From: Desulfoluna butyratoxydans
GTDB taxonomy: Bacteria > Desulfobacterota > Desulfobacteria > Desulfobacterales > Desulfolunaceae
NCBI RefSeq assembly: GCF_900699765.1
Contig: NZ_CAADHO010000002.1
Location: 1-64,000, forward strand
Direction: 5' to 3'
Length of the DNA stretch: 64,000 nucleotides
Shown here: positions 38,465 to 47,113 of the stretch, piece after piece
Numbering within the stretch: the stretch's first letter is position 1
Layout of the letters: each line of letters begins with the position of its first letter
Program-made: the position numbers and the translations under genes
Notes under the pieces: model-generated
The model's database searches: none
Seen by the model: the letters and a program-made list of their open reading frames with translations, nothing else
Told to the model about the DNA's origin: nothing

Positions 38465-38899
38465 ATGACTTACACACCCCATGTACTTGTGGTGGACGAC
38501 GAAAAAGAGTTCGCCAACACCCTGGCCAAACGCCTGGAGCTGCGGAATTTCAAGACCAAGGTGGCCTATTCCGGGGAGGAGGCCCTGGAGATCCTCACCG
38601 AAGGCCTCACGGACATGGTGATCCTCGATGTCCTCATGCCCGGGCTTGACGGCTGCGAGACCCTGGTCCGCATCAAGGCCGACCACCCGCTCATCCCGGT
38701 GCTCATGCTCACCGGGGAGGCCACGGTGGAACGCGCCATCACCGGCATGAAGGCAGGGGCCCTGGATTTTCTCATGAAGCCCTGCGACATCGGCGTCATC
38801 GCCGAAAAACTCGAGGCGGCCTACAAGCTCAAGTGCGATCACGAGGCCCGCATCCGCGATGCGGAGATCAACAACATCATCGAAAAAAAAGGCTGGTAA
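38465..38899 (+). CDS. single-domain response regulator with C-terminal tail
   Basis: 144 residues. Receiver domain with D11/D12, phospho-acceptor D55 (VILDVLMPGLDG), T83 and K105, then a 25-residue charged tail (KCDHEARIRDAEINNIIEKKGW). The ATG at 38465 follows GGAGGAG; 19 upstream in-frame codons are not receiver-like. It is placed next to DASS2 as 24138 is next to DASS1, and is built the same way. Confidence 0.9.
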   Translation: MTYTPHVLVVDDEKEFANTLAKRLELRNFKTKVAYSGEEALEILTEGLTDMVILDVLMPGLDGCETLVRIKADHPLIPVLMLTGEATVERAITGMKAGALDFLMKPCDIGVIAEKLEAAYKLKCDHEARIRDAEINNIIEKKGW

Positions 38900-38915
38900 C
38901 GGGCCCTTGCCGCAC

Positions 38916-38941
38916 CACCCCCGCCCCCTTCGGGGCGGGTG
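38916..38941 (+). terminator. GC-rich hairpin between receiver and DASS2 genes
   Basis: CACCCCCGCCCC and GGGGCGGGTG pair around a short loop, 17 bases after the receiver stop and about 37 bases before the transporter ATG. No T-run follows, so it is more likely an attenuating or RNA-stabilising hairpin than a full terminator. Confidence 0.5.
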
Positions 38942-38977
38942 CCACCTTCTCGAGACTCCCTGCATGGAGGTTTATTT

Positions 38978-40450
38978 ATGGTAACGGAAACCCTTCAGGC
39001 CGAAACACGGCCCATTGACTGGAAACGCATCTTCTTTCTCGGCCTGGGGCTGGGCCTTTTTGTCCTGGTTTACTACAGCTCCGCCTGGCCCGACGCCGTC
39101 GACCCCAACGGCGAACGCTTTGTCCTCACCACCGAAGCCAAGGGCGCCATCGCCGTCTTCCTGCTGGCGGGGATCTGGTGGGTCTTTGAGGTCCTGCCCA
39201 TCGGGGTCACCAGCCTCACCATCGGGGTGCTGCAGGTCATGTTCATGATCCGGCCCGCCAACAAGGCGTTTAAAGACTTCATGGACCCGTCGGTCCTCTT
39301 CATCTTTGCCTCGTTGGTCATCGGCATGGTGTTCACCAAGACAGGGCTCACCCGCCGCATCGCCTACAAGATGCTCTCCATCGTGGGAGAGCGCACCAGC
39401 ATGATCTACCTGGGCAGCTTCGTGGTGACGGCCGCCCTCACCCACATCATGGCCCACACGGCCGTGGCCGCCACCATGTACCCGCTGCTGCTCACCATCC
39501 ACGCCATGTACGCCGACGACCGTGAGCCCACCCGCTTCGGCAAGGGCCTCTTCATCGGTATGGCCTGGGTGGCCGGGGCCGGTTCCATCATCACCCTGCT
39601 GGGAGCGGCCAGGGGAGCGGTGGCCGTGGGCTTCTTCCGGGACATCGTGGGCCGTGAGGTCTCCTTTTTCGGGCTCACCTATTACATGGCCCCCGTGGGA
39701 TGGATCATGGTCTTCGTCCTCTGGGCCTTTATCATGCTCTTTTTCCGGCCGGAAAAAACCCGCATCGAGGGCATCAAGGAGCGTTCAGCCTTTATGCTCA
39801 AAGAGATGGGCGCCTTGAGCCGCACCGAGGTGGTGTCGGCCATCATCATCTTCGGCTGCATCTTCTGCCTCTCCATGCGGGCCTTTATCCCGGCCCTGTC
39901 CGGTGTCAACAAGACCGCCATCATCCTGGTCTCCACCATCCTCTTTTTTGTCCTCAACATCTTGGACATCAAGGACCTGGAGGCCATCCCCTGGAACATC
40001 ATCCTTCTTTTCGGCGGCGCCATGAGCATCGGGTTCTGTCTCTGGGAGACCGGTGCCGCCCAATGGATGGCGGTGAACTGGCTTACCCTGTTTAAGGAAG
40101 CCCACTGGTTCGTCTTTGTCATGAGCATCGCTTTTTTTGTCATGGTGATGACCAACTTCATCATGAACGTGGCGGCCATTGCCATCTCCCTGCCTGTGGC
40201 CCTGGTCATTGCGCCCTACCTGGGAGTGGCCCCGGAGGTGATCCTCTTTGCGTCCCTCATCACGGCGGGCATGCCCTTTATCCTCCTGGTGGGGGCGGCG
40301 CCCAACGCCATCGCCTACGACTCCGGACAGTTCACCACCGGTGAGTTCTTCTCCTACGGACTCATCGCGAGCCTGATCCTCATGGTGGTTACCGCCCTGT
40401 TTGTCCTGGTTGTCTGGCCCATGATGGGCATGCCGGTTTTACTCCCTTAA
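38978..40450 (+). CDS. DASS (SLC13)-family transporter (DASS2)
   Basis: 490 residues, the usual family length, with about 12 membrane helices and no soluble insertion. Signature sites: AGAGSIITLLGAARGAVAVGFF and LLVGAAPNAIAYDSGQF; both differ from the common SNT/TPPN forms, so the substrate may not be a standard dicarboxylate. The ATG at 38978 follows GGAGG. It is last in the sigma-54-controlled operon starting at 37165 and is followed by a hairpin terminator. It is a distant paralogue of DASS1. Confidence 0.9.
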   Translation: MVTETLQAETRPIDWKRIFFLGLGLGLFVLVYYSSAWPDAVDPNGERFVLTTEAKGAIAVFLLAGIWWVFEVLPIGVTSLTIGVLQVMFMIRPANKAFKDFMDPSVLFIFASLVIGMVFTKTGLTRRIAYKMLSIVGERTSMIYLGSFVVTAALTHIMAHTAVAATMYPLLLTIHAMYADDREPTRFGKGLFIGMAWVAGAGSIITLLGAARGAVAVGFFRDIVGREVSFFGLTYYMAPVGWIMVFVLWAFIMLFFRPEKTRIEGIKERSAFMLKEMGALSRTEVVSAIIIFGCIFCLSMRAFIPALSGVNKTAIILVSTILFFVLNILDIKDLEAIPWNIILLFGGAMSIGFCLWETGAAQWMAVNWLTLFKEAHWFVFVMSIAFFVMVMTNFIMNVAAIAISLPVALVIAPYLGVAPEVILFASLITAGMPFILLVGAAPNAIAYDSGQFTTGEFFSYGLIASLILMVVTALFVLVVWPMMGMPVLLP

Positions 40451-40464
40451 CCAAGCAACGCTCA

Positions 40465-40495
40465 CTGGCGCCGGAGTCAGGCAATCCGGCGCCAG
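40465..40495 (+). terminator. hairpin after DASS2
   Basis: CTGGCGCCGGA (40465-40475) and TCCGGCGCCAG (40485-40495) form a perfect 11-bp stem with a 9-base loop, 15 bases past the stop. No T-run follows. Confidence 0.65.
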
Positions 40496-41176
40496 ACATC
40501 TTGACACATAAGACAAGATATCAGCAGTATATACACGATAAGAATAGACTCATTGAAGTCATTTACAGCCAGCAATAGGAGGAACAGGACCAAAGGCATG
40601 AACATGTTTCCCGGAAAGGAAATCCCAAAAAAGGCAGGGAGCTAAGGGGGGATGTTCCTTGGCGACACAATGCGCCAAAGGCGAAAAGGTAGGTATATTT
40701 ATCAGCAACTTACGGCGTTTTTTTTAATGCTAATTCATAAATTTAATTGAACATATTCATCAATCGCGGAAACTTCTTGACACCCCAAATGATCTTTTGC
40801 AGAATACCCATTTATCCACGGTCGTCACACCTCTGGCAAGGCCCTGGTTTACTCGGTCTCAGCGTGCATTTCGAGCAGTTGAGGGCTATGAGAAAAATAA
40901 AATATACACGCATTGGCTAATAAAACAGCACTCTTTGAGTACTGCCTGCCCAATACTTTACGCTGTATCACTATTATTTTCCGGCCGAGCCCCCACATAC
41001 TTCCCGGATAGATGATGCACCCGCACCGACCGTAAGGTGTGACGAGCGGACACGTTCGTCAACCGTGTCCATGGTCCGTGACACGCGGGCACTTCTGCCC
41101 GACATTTCTGACACTGCCCCGGATCATCCCCCGGGTTGTCTCAGCGACAGTGTCAACACTGAGGAAGGTAACAACT
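40496..41176. other. 680-base AT-rich non-coding region before the Mrp operon
   Basis: No convincing gene; a 72-codon frame at 40797-41015 has no ribosome-binding site or family resemblance. Structures seen: TTGGCG/CGCCAA hairpin (40659-40678), an eight-T run near 40715-40727, a possible promoter TTGACA (40777-40782)-17-CAGAAT (40800-40805), inverted repeats GGACACG/CGTGTCC (41048-41070), CGGGCA/TGCCCG (41085-41100) and palindrome CAGTGTCAACACTG (41147-41160). It probably holds the Mrp promoter with a long structured leader, and perhaps a small RNA. Confidence 0.45.
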
Positions 41177-41734
41177 GTGACAAGACAAATGAACACCCCG
41201 CCGCCGCACGCGGGCCGGACAAAAGCCGATAGCGGCTTCCGGCTGGTCCCCTTTGCGGTCACCTTTGCGGTCATGATGACAACCTGGGTGGCCTTGTCGG
41301 GAAAACTCGACATTTTCCACCTCTCCCTTGGCGTCATCTCCTGCGTGATCGTCTCACTCTTCTCATCGGATCTTCTCATCACCGCCACCACATTCAAGGG
41401 AATGCCAGGCCTCTGGCTGCGCTTTTTTCTCTACCTCCCGTGGCTCATCAAAGAGATTGTCCTGGCAAACCTCCACCTCCTCAAGCTTGTCTTTCATCCC
41501 AGGCTGCTTGATGAGATCAACCCCAAGCTCATCCAGTTCCGAAGCCGCATGAACGATGACATGGGCCTGGTGACCTTTGCCAACTCCATCACCCTGACCC
41601 CCGGGACCATCACCGTCTCCCTCTCCGTCTTCGGGGATTATGTGGTACACGCCATCGACGACGCGTCGGCCGAGCCCCTGCCCGGCGAGATGGAGAAACG
41701 CGTCGCAACCGTATTCGGAGAGGACCATGACTGA
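41177..41734 (+). CDS. mrpE: Mrp-type antiporter subunit E
   Basis: Membrane subunit of the multisubunit cation/proton antiporter. About 185 residues with family features: two or three N-terminal helices, LPWLIKEIVLANLHLLKLVFHPRL and the C-terminal VTFANSITLTPGTITVSL. I start at GTG 41177, 8 bases after AGGAAGG; an ATG four codons on (41189) is an alternative. The upstream frame to 41039 lies in the untranslated leader. First gene of the operon; its stop overlaps the mrpF start. Confidence 0.92.
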   Translation: MTRQMNTPPPHAGRTKADSGFRLVPFAVTFAVMMTTWVALSGKLDIFHLSLGVISCVIVSLFSSDLLITATTFKGMPGLWLRFFLYLPWLIKEIVLANLHLLKLVFHPRLLDEINPKLIQFRSRMNDDMGLVTFANSITLTPGTITVSLSVFGDYVVHAIDDASAEPLPGEMEKRVATVFGEDHD

Positions 41735-42017
41735 TTTTTTTCTCTGCGCAGCCATTGCCATCTGCCTGATCTCTCTGCTCTCGCTCTACCGCGCCATAGC
41801 AGGGCCCACCATTCTGGACCGCATCATCGGCATCAACGCCCTGGGCACCAAGACCACGGTGCTGCTGGTCATTATCGGGCTTCTCTTTGACCGGGTGGAC
41901 ATGTTTGTGGACATCTCCCTGGCCTATGCCCTGCTGAACTTCATCACGGTTCTGGCGTCGGCCCGCTATTTCCACAAGAAAAAGGGGCTCCACGGCGAGT
42001 CCCTCACCCAGAAATAA
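41727..42017 (+). CDS. mrpF: Mrp-type antiporter subunit F
   Basis: 96-residue membrane protein with three helices and the MrpF motif YRAIAGPTILDRIIGINALGTKTTVLL. The ATG at 41727 lies within the mrpE end (ATGACTGA), preceded by GGAGAGG. It belongs to the membrane complex and has no known catalytic residue of its own. Confidence 0.93.
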   Translation: MTDFFLCAAIAICLISLLSLYRAIAGPTILDRIIGINALGTKTTVLLVIIGLLFDRVDMFVDISLAYALLNFITVLASARYFHKKKGLHGESLTQK

Positions 42018-42033
42018 GGAGCGACGAACGATT

Positions 42034-42381
42034 ATGACCATCTTAAGCCTTCTGCTCATCGCCCTGGGCATCTTCTTCTTTTTTGCCGGAGCCGTGGGCG
42101 TGATCCGATTCCCCGATTTTTACTCCCGGCTCCATCCCGCCGGGATGATCGACTCCATGGGCCTGCTCCTCTCCATGAGCGGCCTGGCCCTTTTTGTCCT
42201 CAGCCACCACGGCCTCTCCGGGACCAACATCCTCACGGCCATAAAACTCATCCTCATAGTCATCTTCGTCTACATCACCAGCCCCACCGCCACCCACGCC
42301 ATCGTGGACGCCGGCATCCGGGCGGGACTGGCTCCGTGGACAAAAAAGAAAAACGGAGGCAGCGATGACGATACCCATTGA
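42034..42381 (+). CDS. mrpG: Mrp-type antiporter subunit G
   Basis: 115 residues with three helices and the family motif GAVGVIRFPDFYSRLHPAGMIDSMG. The end overlaps the next gene by 17 bases. Gene order E-F-G is as in Mrp and Mbh operons. Confidence 0.94.
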   Translation: MTILSLLLIALGIFFFFAGAVGVIRFPDFYSRLHPAGMIDSMGLLLSMSGLALFVLSHHGLSGTNILTAIKLILIVIFVYITSPTATHAIVDAGIRAGLAPWTKKKNGGSDDDTH

Positions 42382-42610
42382 TCTGGCGATCCTCACCCTT
42401 GTGGTCATCAGTGGCATCGGCGCCCTGGCCGTCAAGGACCTCCTCGGAGCCGCCATTGTCTTCAGCGCCTACAGTTTTCTCATGTGCCTTGCCTGGGCCG
42501 TCATGGGGGCTGTGGACGTGGCATTCACCGAAGCAGCCGTCGGAGCGGGCGTCAGTACCGTCTTTTGTGTGGCGGCCGTCTTCCACACCACACGGAGGAC
42601 CAAAGATTGA
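42365..42610 (+). CDS. MbhD-like (DUF4040) subunit
   Basis: 81 residues, two or three helices: AVKDLLGAAIVFSAYSFLMCLAWAVMGAVDVAFTEAAVGAGVSTVF. In Bacillus-type Mrp this domain is the C-terminal part of the large MrpA; here it is a separate protein, as in archaeal Mbh. Its TGA overlaps the TTG start of the next gene (TTGA). Confidence 0.85.
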   Translation: MTIPIDLAILTLVVISGIGALAVKDLLGAAIVFSAYSFLMCLAWAVMGAVDVAFTEAAVGAGVSTVFCVAAVFHTTRRTKD

Positions 42611-43440
42611 GATTCTTAGCCATGATCGCCGTCGTCCTCACGGGCGGGCTCATCATCTTCCACACAGGGGCCTTCCCCGACTTCGGTGATGCAGACTCTC
42701 CGGCGAACACCTACCTTTCGCCCTATTATCTGGAACATGGACAGGCCGACACCCACGCCCCCAACGTGGTCACCAGCGTCCTGGCCGATTACCGTGGCTA
42801 TGATACGATGTTCGAAACCACGGTGGTCTTTGCCGCGGGCCTGGCCTGCTTCTTTCTGCTGCGCCGGAAAAAAAGCCCGGAAGAGACCACCCGCATGTAC
42901 CGTCACCTGCCCACGGGGGTGACCCTGCACATCAAGGAAGGGGGCAAGCTCCCGGCGGAAGACTCCCAGGTCTTCCGGCGCCTGGACTCCCACTTCGTGC
43001 CCCATCAGATCATCATCAAAAACACCTGCCGCCTTGTGATCCCCTTTATCCAGATCTTCGCCCTCTACGTGGTGGCCCACGGCCACTACAGCCCCGGGGG
43101 CGGGTTCCAGGGCGGGGTGCTTTTGGCGGCGTCCGTCATCCTGTATGCCATCAGCCACGACCTGCGGCGCGCCATCCGGCGCTTTCCTGAAAAGATCGCG
43201 GCCCTGTTCGGCTCCCTGGGCGTTCTCATCTACGCGGGCACCGGGGCCCTGTGCCTCCTGTTCGGGGCCAACTTCCTCAACTACGAAGCCCTGGCGCCCC
43301 TTCTGGGAGTCGATGCGGTCATGGCGCGTTCCCACGGCATCCTCATCGTGGAGATCGGCGTGGCCTTTGCCGTCATGGCGGTGATTATCTGGATTTACTA
43401 CAACCTGTCCTCGGCAGGGAAACACGACGAGGGGCTCTGA
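42607..43440 (+). CDS. mrpB: Mrp-type antiporter subunit B with fused MbhE-like N-terminal part
   Basis: About 277 residues. The N-terminal 95 (LTGGLIIFHTGAFPDFGDADSPANTYLSPYYLEHG...TSVLADYRGYDTMFETTVVFAAG) fit the MbhE-like segment; after a hydrophilic linker the C-terminal part is MnhB (NTCRLVIPFIQIFALYVVAHGHYSPGGGFQGGVLLAAS). I chose TTG at 42607, 8 bases after GGAGG and coupled to the preceding stop; the ATG at 42622 is possible. A frame back to 42484 lies within the upstream gene. Confidence 0.88.
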   Translation: MRFLAMIAVVLTGGLIIFHTGAFPDFGDADSPANTYLSPYYLEHGQADTHAPNVVTSVLADYRGYDTMFETTVVFAAGLACFFLLRRKKSPEETTRMYRHLPTGVTLHIKEGGKLPAEDSQVFRRLDSHFVPHQIIIKNTCRLVIPFIQIFALYVVAHGHYSPGGGFQGGVLLAASVILYAISHDLRRAIRRFPEKIAALFGSLGVLIYAGTGALCLLFGANFLNYEALAPLLGVDAVMARSHGILIVEIGVAFAVMAVIIWIYYNLSSAGKHDEGL

Positions 43441-43444
43441 TATC

Positions 43445-43852
43445 ATGACCGACCTGTTGCCTCTCATAGCGGCCAAATACAACTACTGGATCTACACCAT
43501 CCTCATGATGATCGGTCTTTATGCCATGATCGCCAAGAACAACCTGGTGAAAAAAATCATCGGCATGAACATCTTTCAGACTGCCATCATCCTCTTTTAC
43601 GTCTCCATCGCTTACAAAAAGGGGGGGACCCTGCCCATCATCATGGGCGACGCCCACGGAGGAGGCCACGCAGCCGTCCACGCGGCGGACTACATCAACC
43701 CCCTTCCCCACTGCCTGATGCTCACGGCCATCGTGGTCTCTGTTGCCACCCTCGGCGTTGCCCTGGCCCTGGCCATCAAGATCTTTCGGCAGTACGGCAC
43801 CCTGGAAGAGGATGACATCAACCACCAGATTCGCATGCAGGCAGGACAGTAA
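43445..43852 (+). CDS. mrpC: Mrp-type antiporter subunit C (NuoK-like)
   Basis: 135 residues, three helices, related to NuoK: YAMIAKNNLVKKIIGMNIFQTAIILFYVSIAYK and DYINPLPHCLMLTAIVVSVATLGVALALAIKIF. A short Gly/His/Ala-rich loop (MGDAHGGGHAAVHA) lies between helices two and three, as in many MrpC. It is 4 bases after mrpB. Confidence 0.94.
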   Translation: MTDLLPLIAAKYNYWIYTILMMIGLYAMIAKNNLVKKIIGMNIFQTAIILFYVSIAYKKGGTLPIIMGDAHGGGHAAVHAADYINPLPHCLMLTAIVVSVATLGVALALAIKIFRQYGTLEEDDINHQIRMQAGQ

Positions 43853-43854
43853 GA

Positions 43855-45345
43855 ATGACACAGCATTTTCCGGCACTCCTGATTATCATACCGCTGCTGT
43901 CGGCGCTCATCGTCTCCGCCATGGGGTGGATCGACCGGCGCTGGTGCTTTCCCCTGGCCGTGGCATCCCTGGCCGGGGCCCTGGCGGTTTCCGTCGGCCT
44001 CTGCGCCCAGGTCATGGCAGCAGGCCCCATTGTTTACAAAATGGCGGGATGGCGCCCTCCCATCGGCATCGTCTACGTCATCGACTATCTGAACGCACCG
44101 GTCCTTGTGGTGATCCTGTCCGTGGCGCTCTTAAACCTCATCAGCGCCAAGACCTGGATCGAGAAGGATTTTTCCGACAAACTCAGCGCCTACCTGGCCC
44201 TGTACCTTCTCTTTCTGGCCGGCATGGTGGGCATTGTGGCCACCGGCGACGCCTTCAACCTCTACGTTCTCCTGGAGATCGGCTCCCTCACCGGCTACGC
44301 CCTCATCGGCCTGGGCAAGGAGCGGGCCCCGCTGTCCAGCCTCAACTACCTCTTCATGGGCACCATCGGCGCCTCCTTTTACCTTCTGGGCATCGGCTAC
44401 ATCTACATCGCCACCGGTACCCTGAACATGGCTGATATCGCCCGCCTGATGCCCACCCTTGCAGGCTCGGGGACCCTTTTCCTGGCCCTGATCATCTGCA
44501 TGGCCGGGCTCTTTGTGAAGATGGCCCTCTTCCCTCTGCACGGCTGGCTGCCCAACGCATACAGCAACGCGCCCTCGGCTTCCGCCGGGCTCATTGCGCC
44601 GCTGACCACCAAGGTGATGATCTACGCCATGGTACGGGTGGGACTCACGGTCTTTACCCCGGAGTTCACCTTCTCCCGGGCCCTGCTCTCCGAGGCCATC
44701 GTCTGGCTGGCGGTGGCGGCCATCGTCACAGGGTCCCTTCTGGCCCTGATGCAGCGACGGCTCTCCCGGATGCTCACCTACATCATCGTGGCCGAGGTGG
44801 GCTACATGGTGGGGGGCTTCTGGCTGGGCAACACCTCCGGCGTCACCGGCGCCACCCTTCATATCATCAACGACGCTGCCATGACCCTGACCCTCTTCAT
44901 GGCCGTGAGCGCCATCGTCTGGAAGCTGGGAAGCGATCGCTTCGAAGACCTCCAGGGGCTCTTCGGCAAGATGCCCTTTACCATGACGGGCTTTGTCCTG
45001 GCGGCCCTGGCCGTCATCGGCATCCCCCCCACCTGCGGGTTCTTCAGCAAATGGTACCTCATCACCGGCGGCATCAACGCCGGGCAGTGGGGATTTGTGG
45101 CCGCCCTTCTCTTCAGCAGCCTGGTCAACGCCGTGCTCTTCTTCCGCATCTTTGAGATCGCCTTTTTCGAGCCCTTTGCAGAAGGCCACGGCCACCACGA
45201 CCACGGCCCCGTCATGAGCGAGGCCCCGGTCACCATGGTGGTGCCCCTTCTCCTTGCGGCCCTTTCACTCATCGCTTTAGGTCTTTTCACCGGCGACATT
45301 GTCACGAAACTCATTCAGCTGGCCATACCGGCAGGGATTGCATAG
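43855..45345 (+). CDS. mrpD: Mrp-type antiporter subunit D (proton-channel type, first copy)
   Basis: 496 residues with about 14 helices, NuoL/M/N family. Characteristic: YLALYLLFLAGMVGIVATGDAFNLYVLLEIGSLTGYALIGLG with the functional glutamate, VKMALFPLHGWLPNAYSNAPSA with the conserved lysine, and GVTGATLHIINDAAMT. It starts 2 bases after mrpC. A His-rich loop (EGHGHHDHG) near residue 445 is a local feature. Confidence 0.94.
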   Translation: MTQHFPALLIIIPLLSALIVSAMGWIDRRWCFPLAVASLAGALAVSVGLCAQVMAAGPIVYKMAGWRPPIGIVYVIDYLNAPVLVVILSVALLNLISAKTWIEKDFSDKLSAYLALYLLFLAGMVGIVATGDAFNLYVLLEIGSLTGYALIGLGKERAPLSSLNYLFMGTIGASFYLLGIGYIYIATGTLNMADIARLMPTLAGSGTLFLALIICMAGLFVKMALFPLHGWLPNAYSNAPSASAGLIAPLTTKVMIYAMVRVGLTVFTPEFTFSRALLSEAIVWLAVAAIVTGSLLALMQRRLSRMLTYIIVAEVGYMVGGFWLGNTSGVTGATLHIINDAAMTLTLFMAVSAIVWKLGSDRFEDLQGLFGKMPFTMTGFVLAALAVIGIPPTCGFFSKWYLITGGINAGQWGFVAALLFSSLVNAVLFFRIFEIAFFEPFAEGHGHHDHGPVMSEAPVTMVVPLLLAALSLIALGLFTGDIVTKLIQLAIPAGIA

Positions 45346-45347
45346 AT

Positions 45348-46835
45348 ATGGAACTGCTTTACTCAGTCAAACCCCTTGCTGCGATTCTCGTCTCCTTTTT
45401 CGTGGTGCCCATCATCTTCTCCGCACGGTCCGAGAACGTGCGTGAGGCATGGACCTTTGTCGCAGCAATTTTAAAATTCGCCATTGTCCTGTCCATGCTT
45501 CCCTTTGTCTTAAAGGGAGGGCAGATCGCCTGCACCCTGGCCGAGGTGCTCCCCGGGCTGGCCATCGAGTTCAGGGTGGATGCCTTCGGCATGCTCTTTG
45601 CTCTGGTCTCCTCCAGCCTGTGGATCGTCACCTCCATGTACTCCATCGGGTACATGCGGACCTTGAAAGAGCACGGGCAGACCCGCTACTACGCCTGCTT
45701 TGCCCTCTCCCTGTCCGCCACCCTGGGGGTCGCCTTTGCAGGGAACCTTCTGACCCTCTATCTCTTCTACGAGATGCTCTCCTTTGCCACCTACCCCCTG
45801 GTGACCCACCACCAGGACCGGGAGGCCAGGAGCTCGGGCAGAAAGTACATCACTTATATCCTGGGGGCCTCCATCGGCCTGGTGCTTCCGGCCATGCTGG
45901 TGATCTACAGCCAGACCGGCACCTTTGAGTTCGCCCCCCAGGGATTTATGAGCGGCCACTTCTCCCAGGGCGCCATGGCCGTGCTGCTGCTTATGTTTGT
46001 CTTCGGCTTTGCCAAGGCAGGGGTCATGCCCTTTCACTCCTGGCTGCCCGCCGCCATGGTGGCGCCCACGCCGGTCTCGGCCCTGCTCCACGCCGTGGCC
46101 GTGGTAAAAGTCGGGGTCTTCTGCGTGGCCCGGGTCATCACCGGGGTCTTCGGCACCAAGATGCTGGCCGATATGGGCCTGGGCACCCTGGTCTGCTACG
46201 TGGCCTCCTTTACCATCATTGTCTCGTCCCTCATCGCCCTGTCACAGGACGGCCTGAAACGGCGGCTGGCCTTCTCCACCATCGGCCAGCTCTCCTATAT
46301 CATCCTGGGGGTGGCCCTGCTCTCGCCGTCCGGCATGACCGGCGGCATGCTGCACATCGCCATGCACGCCTTCGGCAAAATCACCCTCTTCTTCTGCGCC
46401 GGGGCCATCTTTGCCGCCTCGGGCATCAAGAACATCAGCGAGATGGTGGGCATCGGGCGGCGCATGCCCATCACCATGTCCGCCTTCCTGCTGGGGTCTT
46501 TGTCCGTCATCGGGCTGCCCCCATTGGGAGGTTTTATCAGCAAGTGGAACCTTGTCATCGGCACCCTGGAGTCCGGCCAGATCTTTTTCCTCTTTGTGCT
46601 TTTGGCCAGCTCGCTTTTAAACGCCGCCTACTTTCTGCCCATCTCCTACAAGGCCTTCTTCTGCACCGACGAAGAGGCCATGTTTGAAAAGAAAGTGGAC
46701 GAGGTGCCCACCTGGTGCCTGGTGCCCCTGTGCATCACGGCCACCTGTTCGGTGATCTTCTTCTTCTATCCCCAGCCGTTCCTGCAGCTGGCGAAAATGA
46801 CGGTGAGCACCATTATCGGCGCTCCCATGCCCTAA
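45348..46835 (+). CDS. second NuoL/M/N-like antiporter subunit
   Basis: 495 residues, proton-translocating subunit family: YACFALSLSATLGVAFAGNLLTLYLFYEMLSFATYPLVTH (helix glutamate), AKAGVMPFHSWLPAAMVAPTPVSALLHAVAVVKVGVF (lysine helix and TPVSALLH) and GGMLHIAMHAFGKITLF. Closest in outline to MrpD/MbhH or NuoM. It begins 2 bases after the previous stop, so the complex likely contains both copies. Confidence 0.9.
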   Translation: MELLYSVKPLAAILVSFFVVPIIFSARSENVREAWTFVAAILKFAIVLSMLPFVLKGGQIACTLAEVLPGLAIEFRVDAFGMLFALVSSSLWIVTSMYSIGYMRTLKEHGQTRYYACFALSLSATLGVAFAGNLLTLYLFYEMLSFATYPLVTHHQDREARSSGRKYITYILGASIGLVLPAMLVIYSQTGTFEFAPQGFMSGHFSQGAMAVLLLMFVFGFAKAGVMPFHSWLPAAMVAPTPVSALLHAVAVVKVGVFCVARVITGVFGTKMLADMGLGTLVCYVASFTIIVSSLIALSQDGLKRRLAFSTIGQLSYIILGVALLSPSGMTGGMLHIAMHAFGKITLFFCAGAIFAASGIKNISEMVGIGRRMPITMSAFLLGSLSVIGLPPLGGFISKWNLVIGTLESGQIFFLFVLLASSLLNAAYFLPISYKAFFCTDEEAMFEKKVDEVPTWCLVPLCITATCSVIFFFYPQPFLQLAKMTVSTIIGAPMP

Positions 46836-46851
46836 GGTTCAGAGGTACGAT

Positions 46852-47082
46852 ATGACGTCAGACAACACACTTTTCAGCAGCCCAAAAACCTTAAAGACCG
46901 TGATGGTCATTTTCGCGATCTTTCTGGGATGCCTGCTGGGGGCCGACTTTCTCATTCACCCCCACGCATCGTTTACCGTCGACGGATGGCCCGAGTTCAA
47001 CCCCATCTTCGGGTTCCTCTCCGGCCTGGCCCTGCCCGTCCTCGCCCTGGGACTCTCGTTCCTGGTGAAAAACGGAAAATAA
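46852..47082 (+). CDS. small two-helix membrane protein of the Mrp operon
   Basis: 76 residues: helix one VMVIFAIFLGCLLGADFLI, a short loop (HPHASFTVDGWPEFNPIFG) and helix two FLSGLALPVLALGLSFLV. AGAGG precedes the ATG. No family recognised; its place between two large antiporter subunits suggests an accessory subunit. Confidence 0.75.
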   Translation: MTSDNTLFSSPKTLKTVMVIFAIFLGCLLGADFLIHPHASFTVDGWPEFNPIFGFLSGLALPVLALGLSFLVKNGK

Positions 47083-47113
47083 CAGGTAATCCTTACAGGA
47101 GATGTTCGATTCC

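Noticed and set aside
40797-41015. 72-codon frame before the Mrp operon.
   Set aside because: Codon use unlike neighbours, no ribosome-binding site, and it crosses the likely promoter and leader region.
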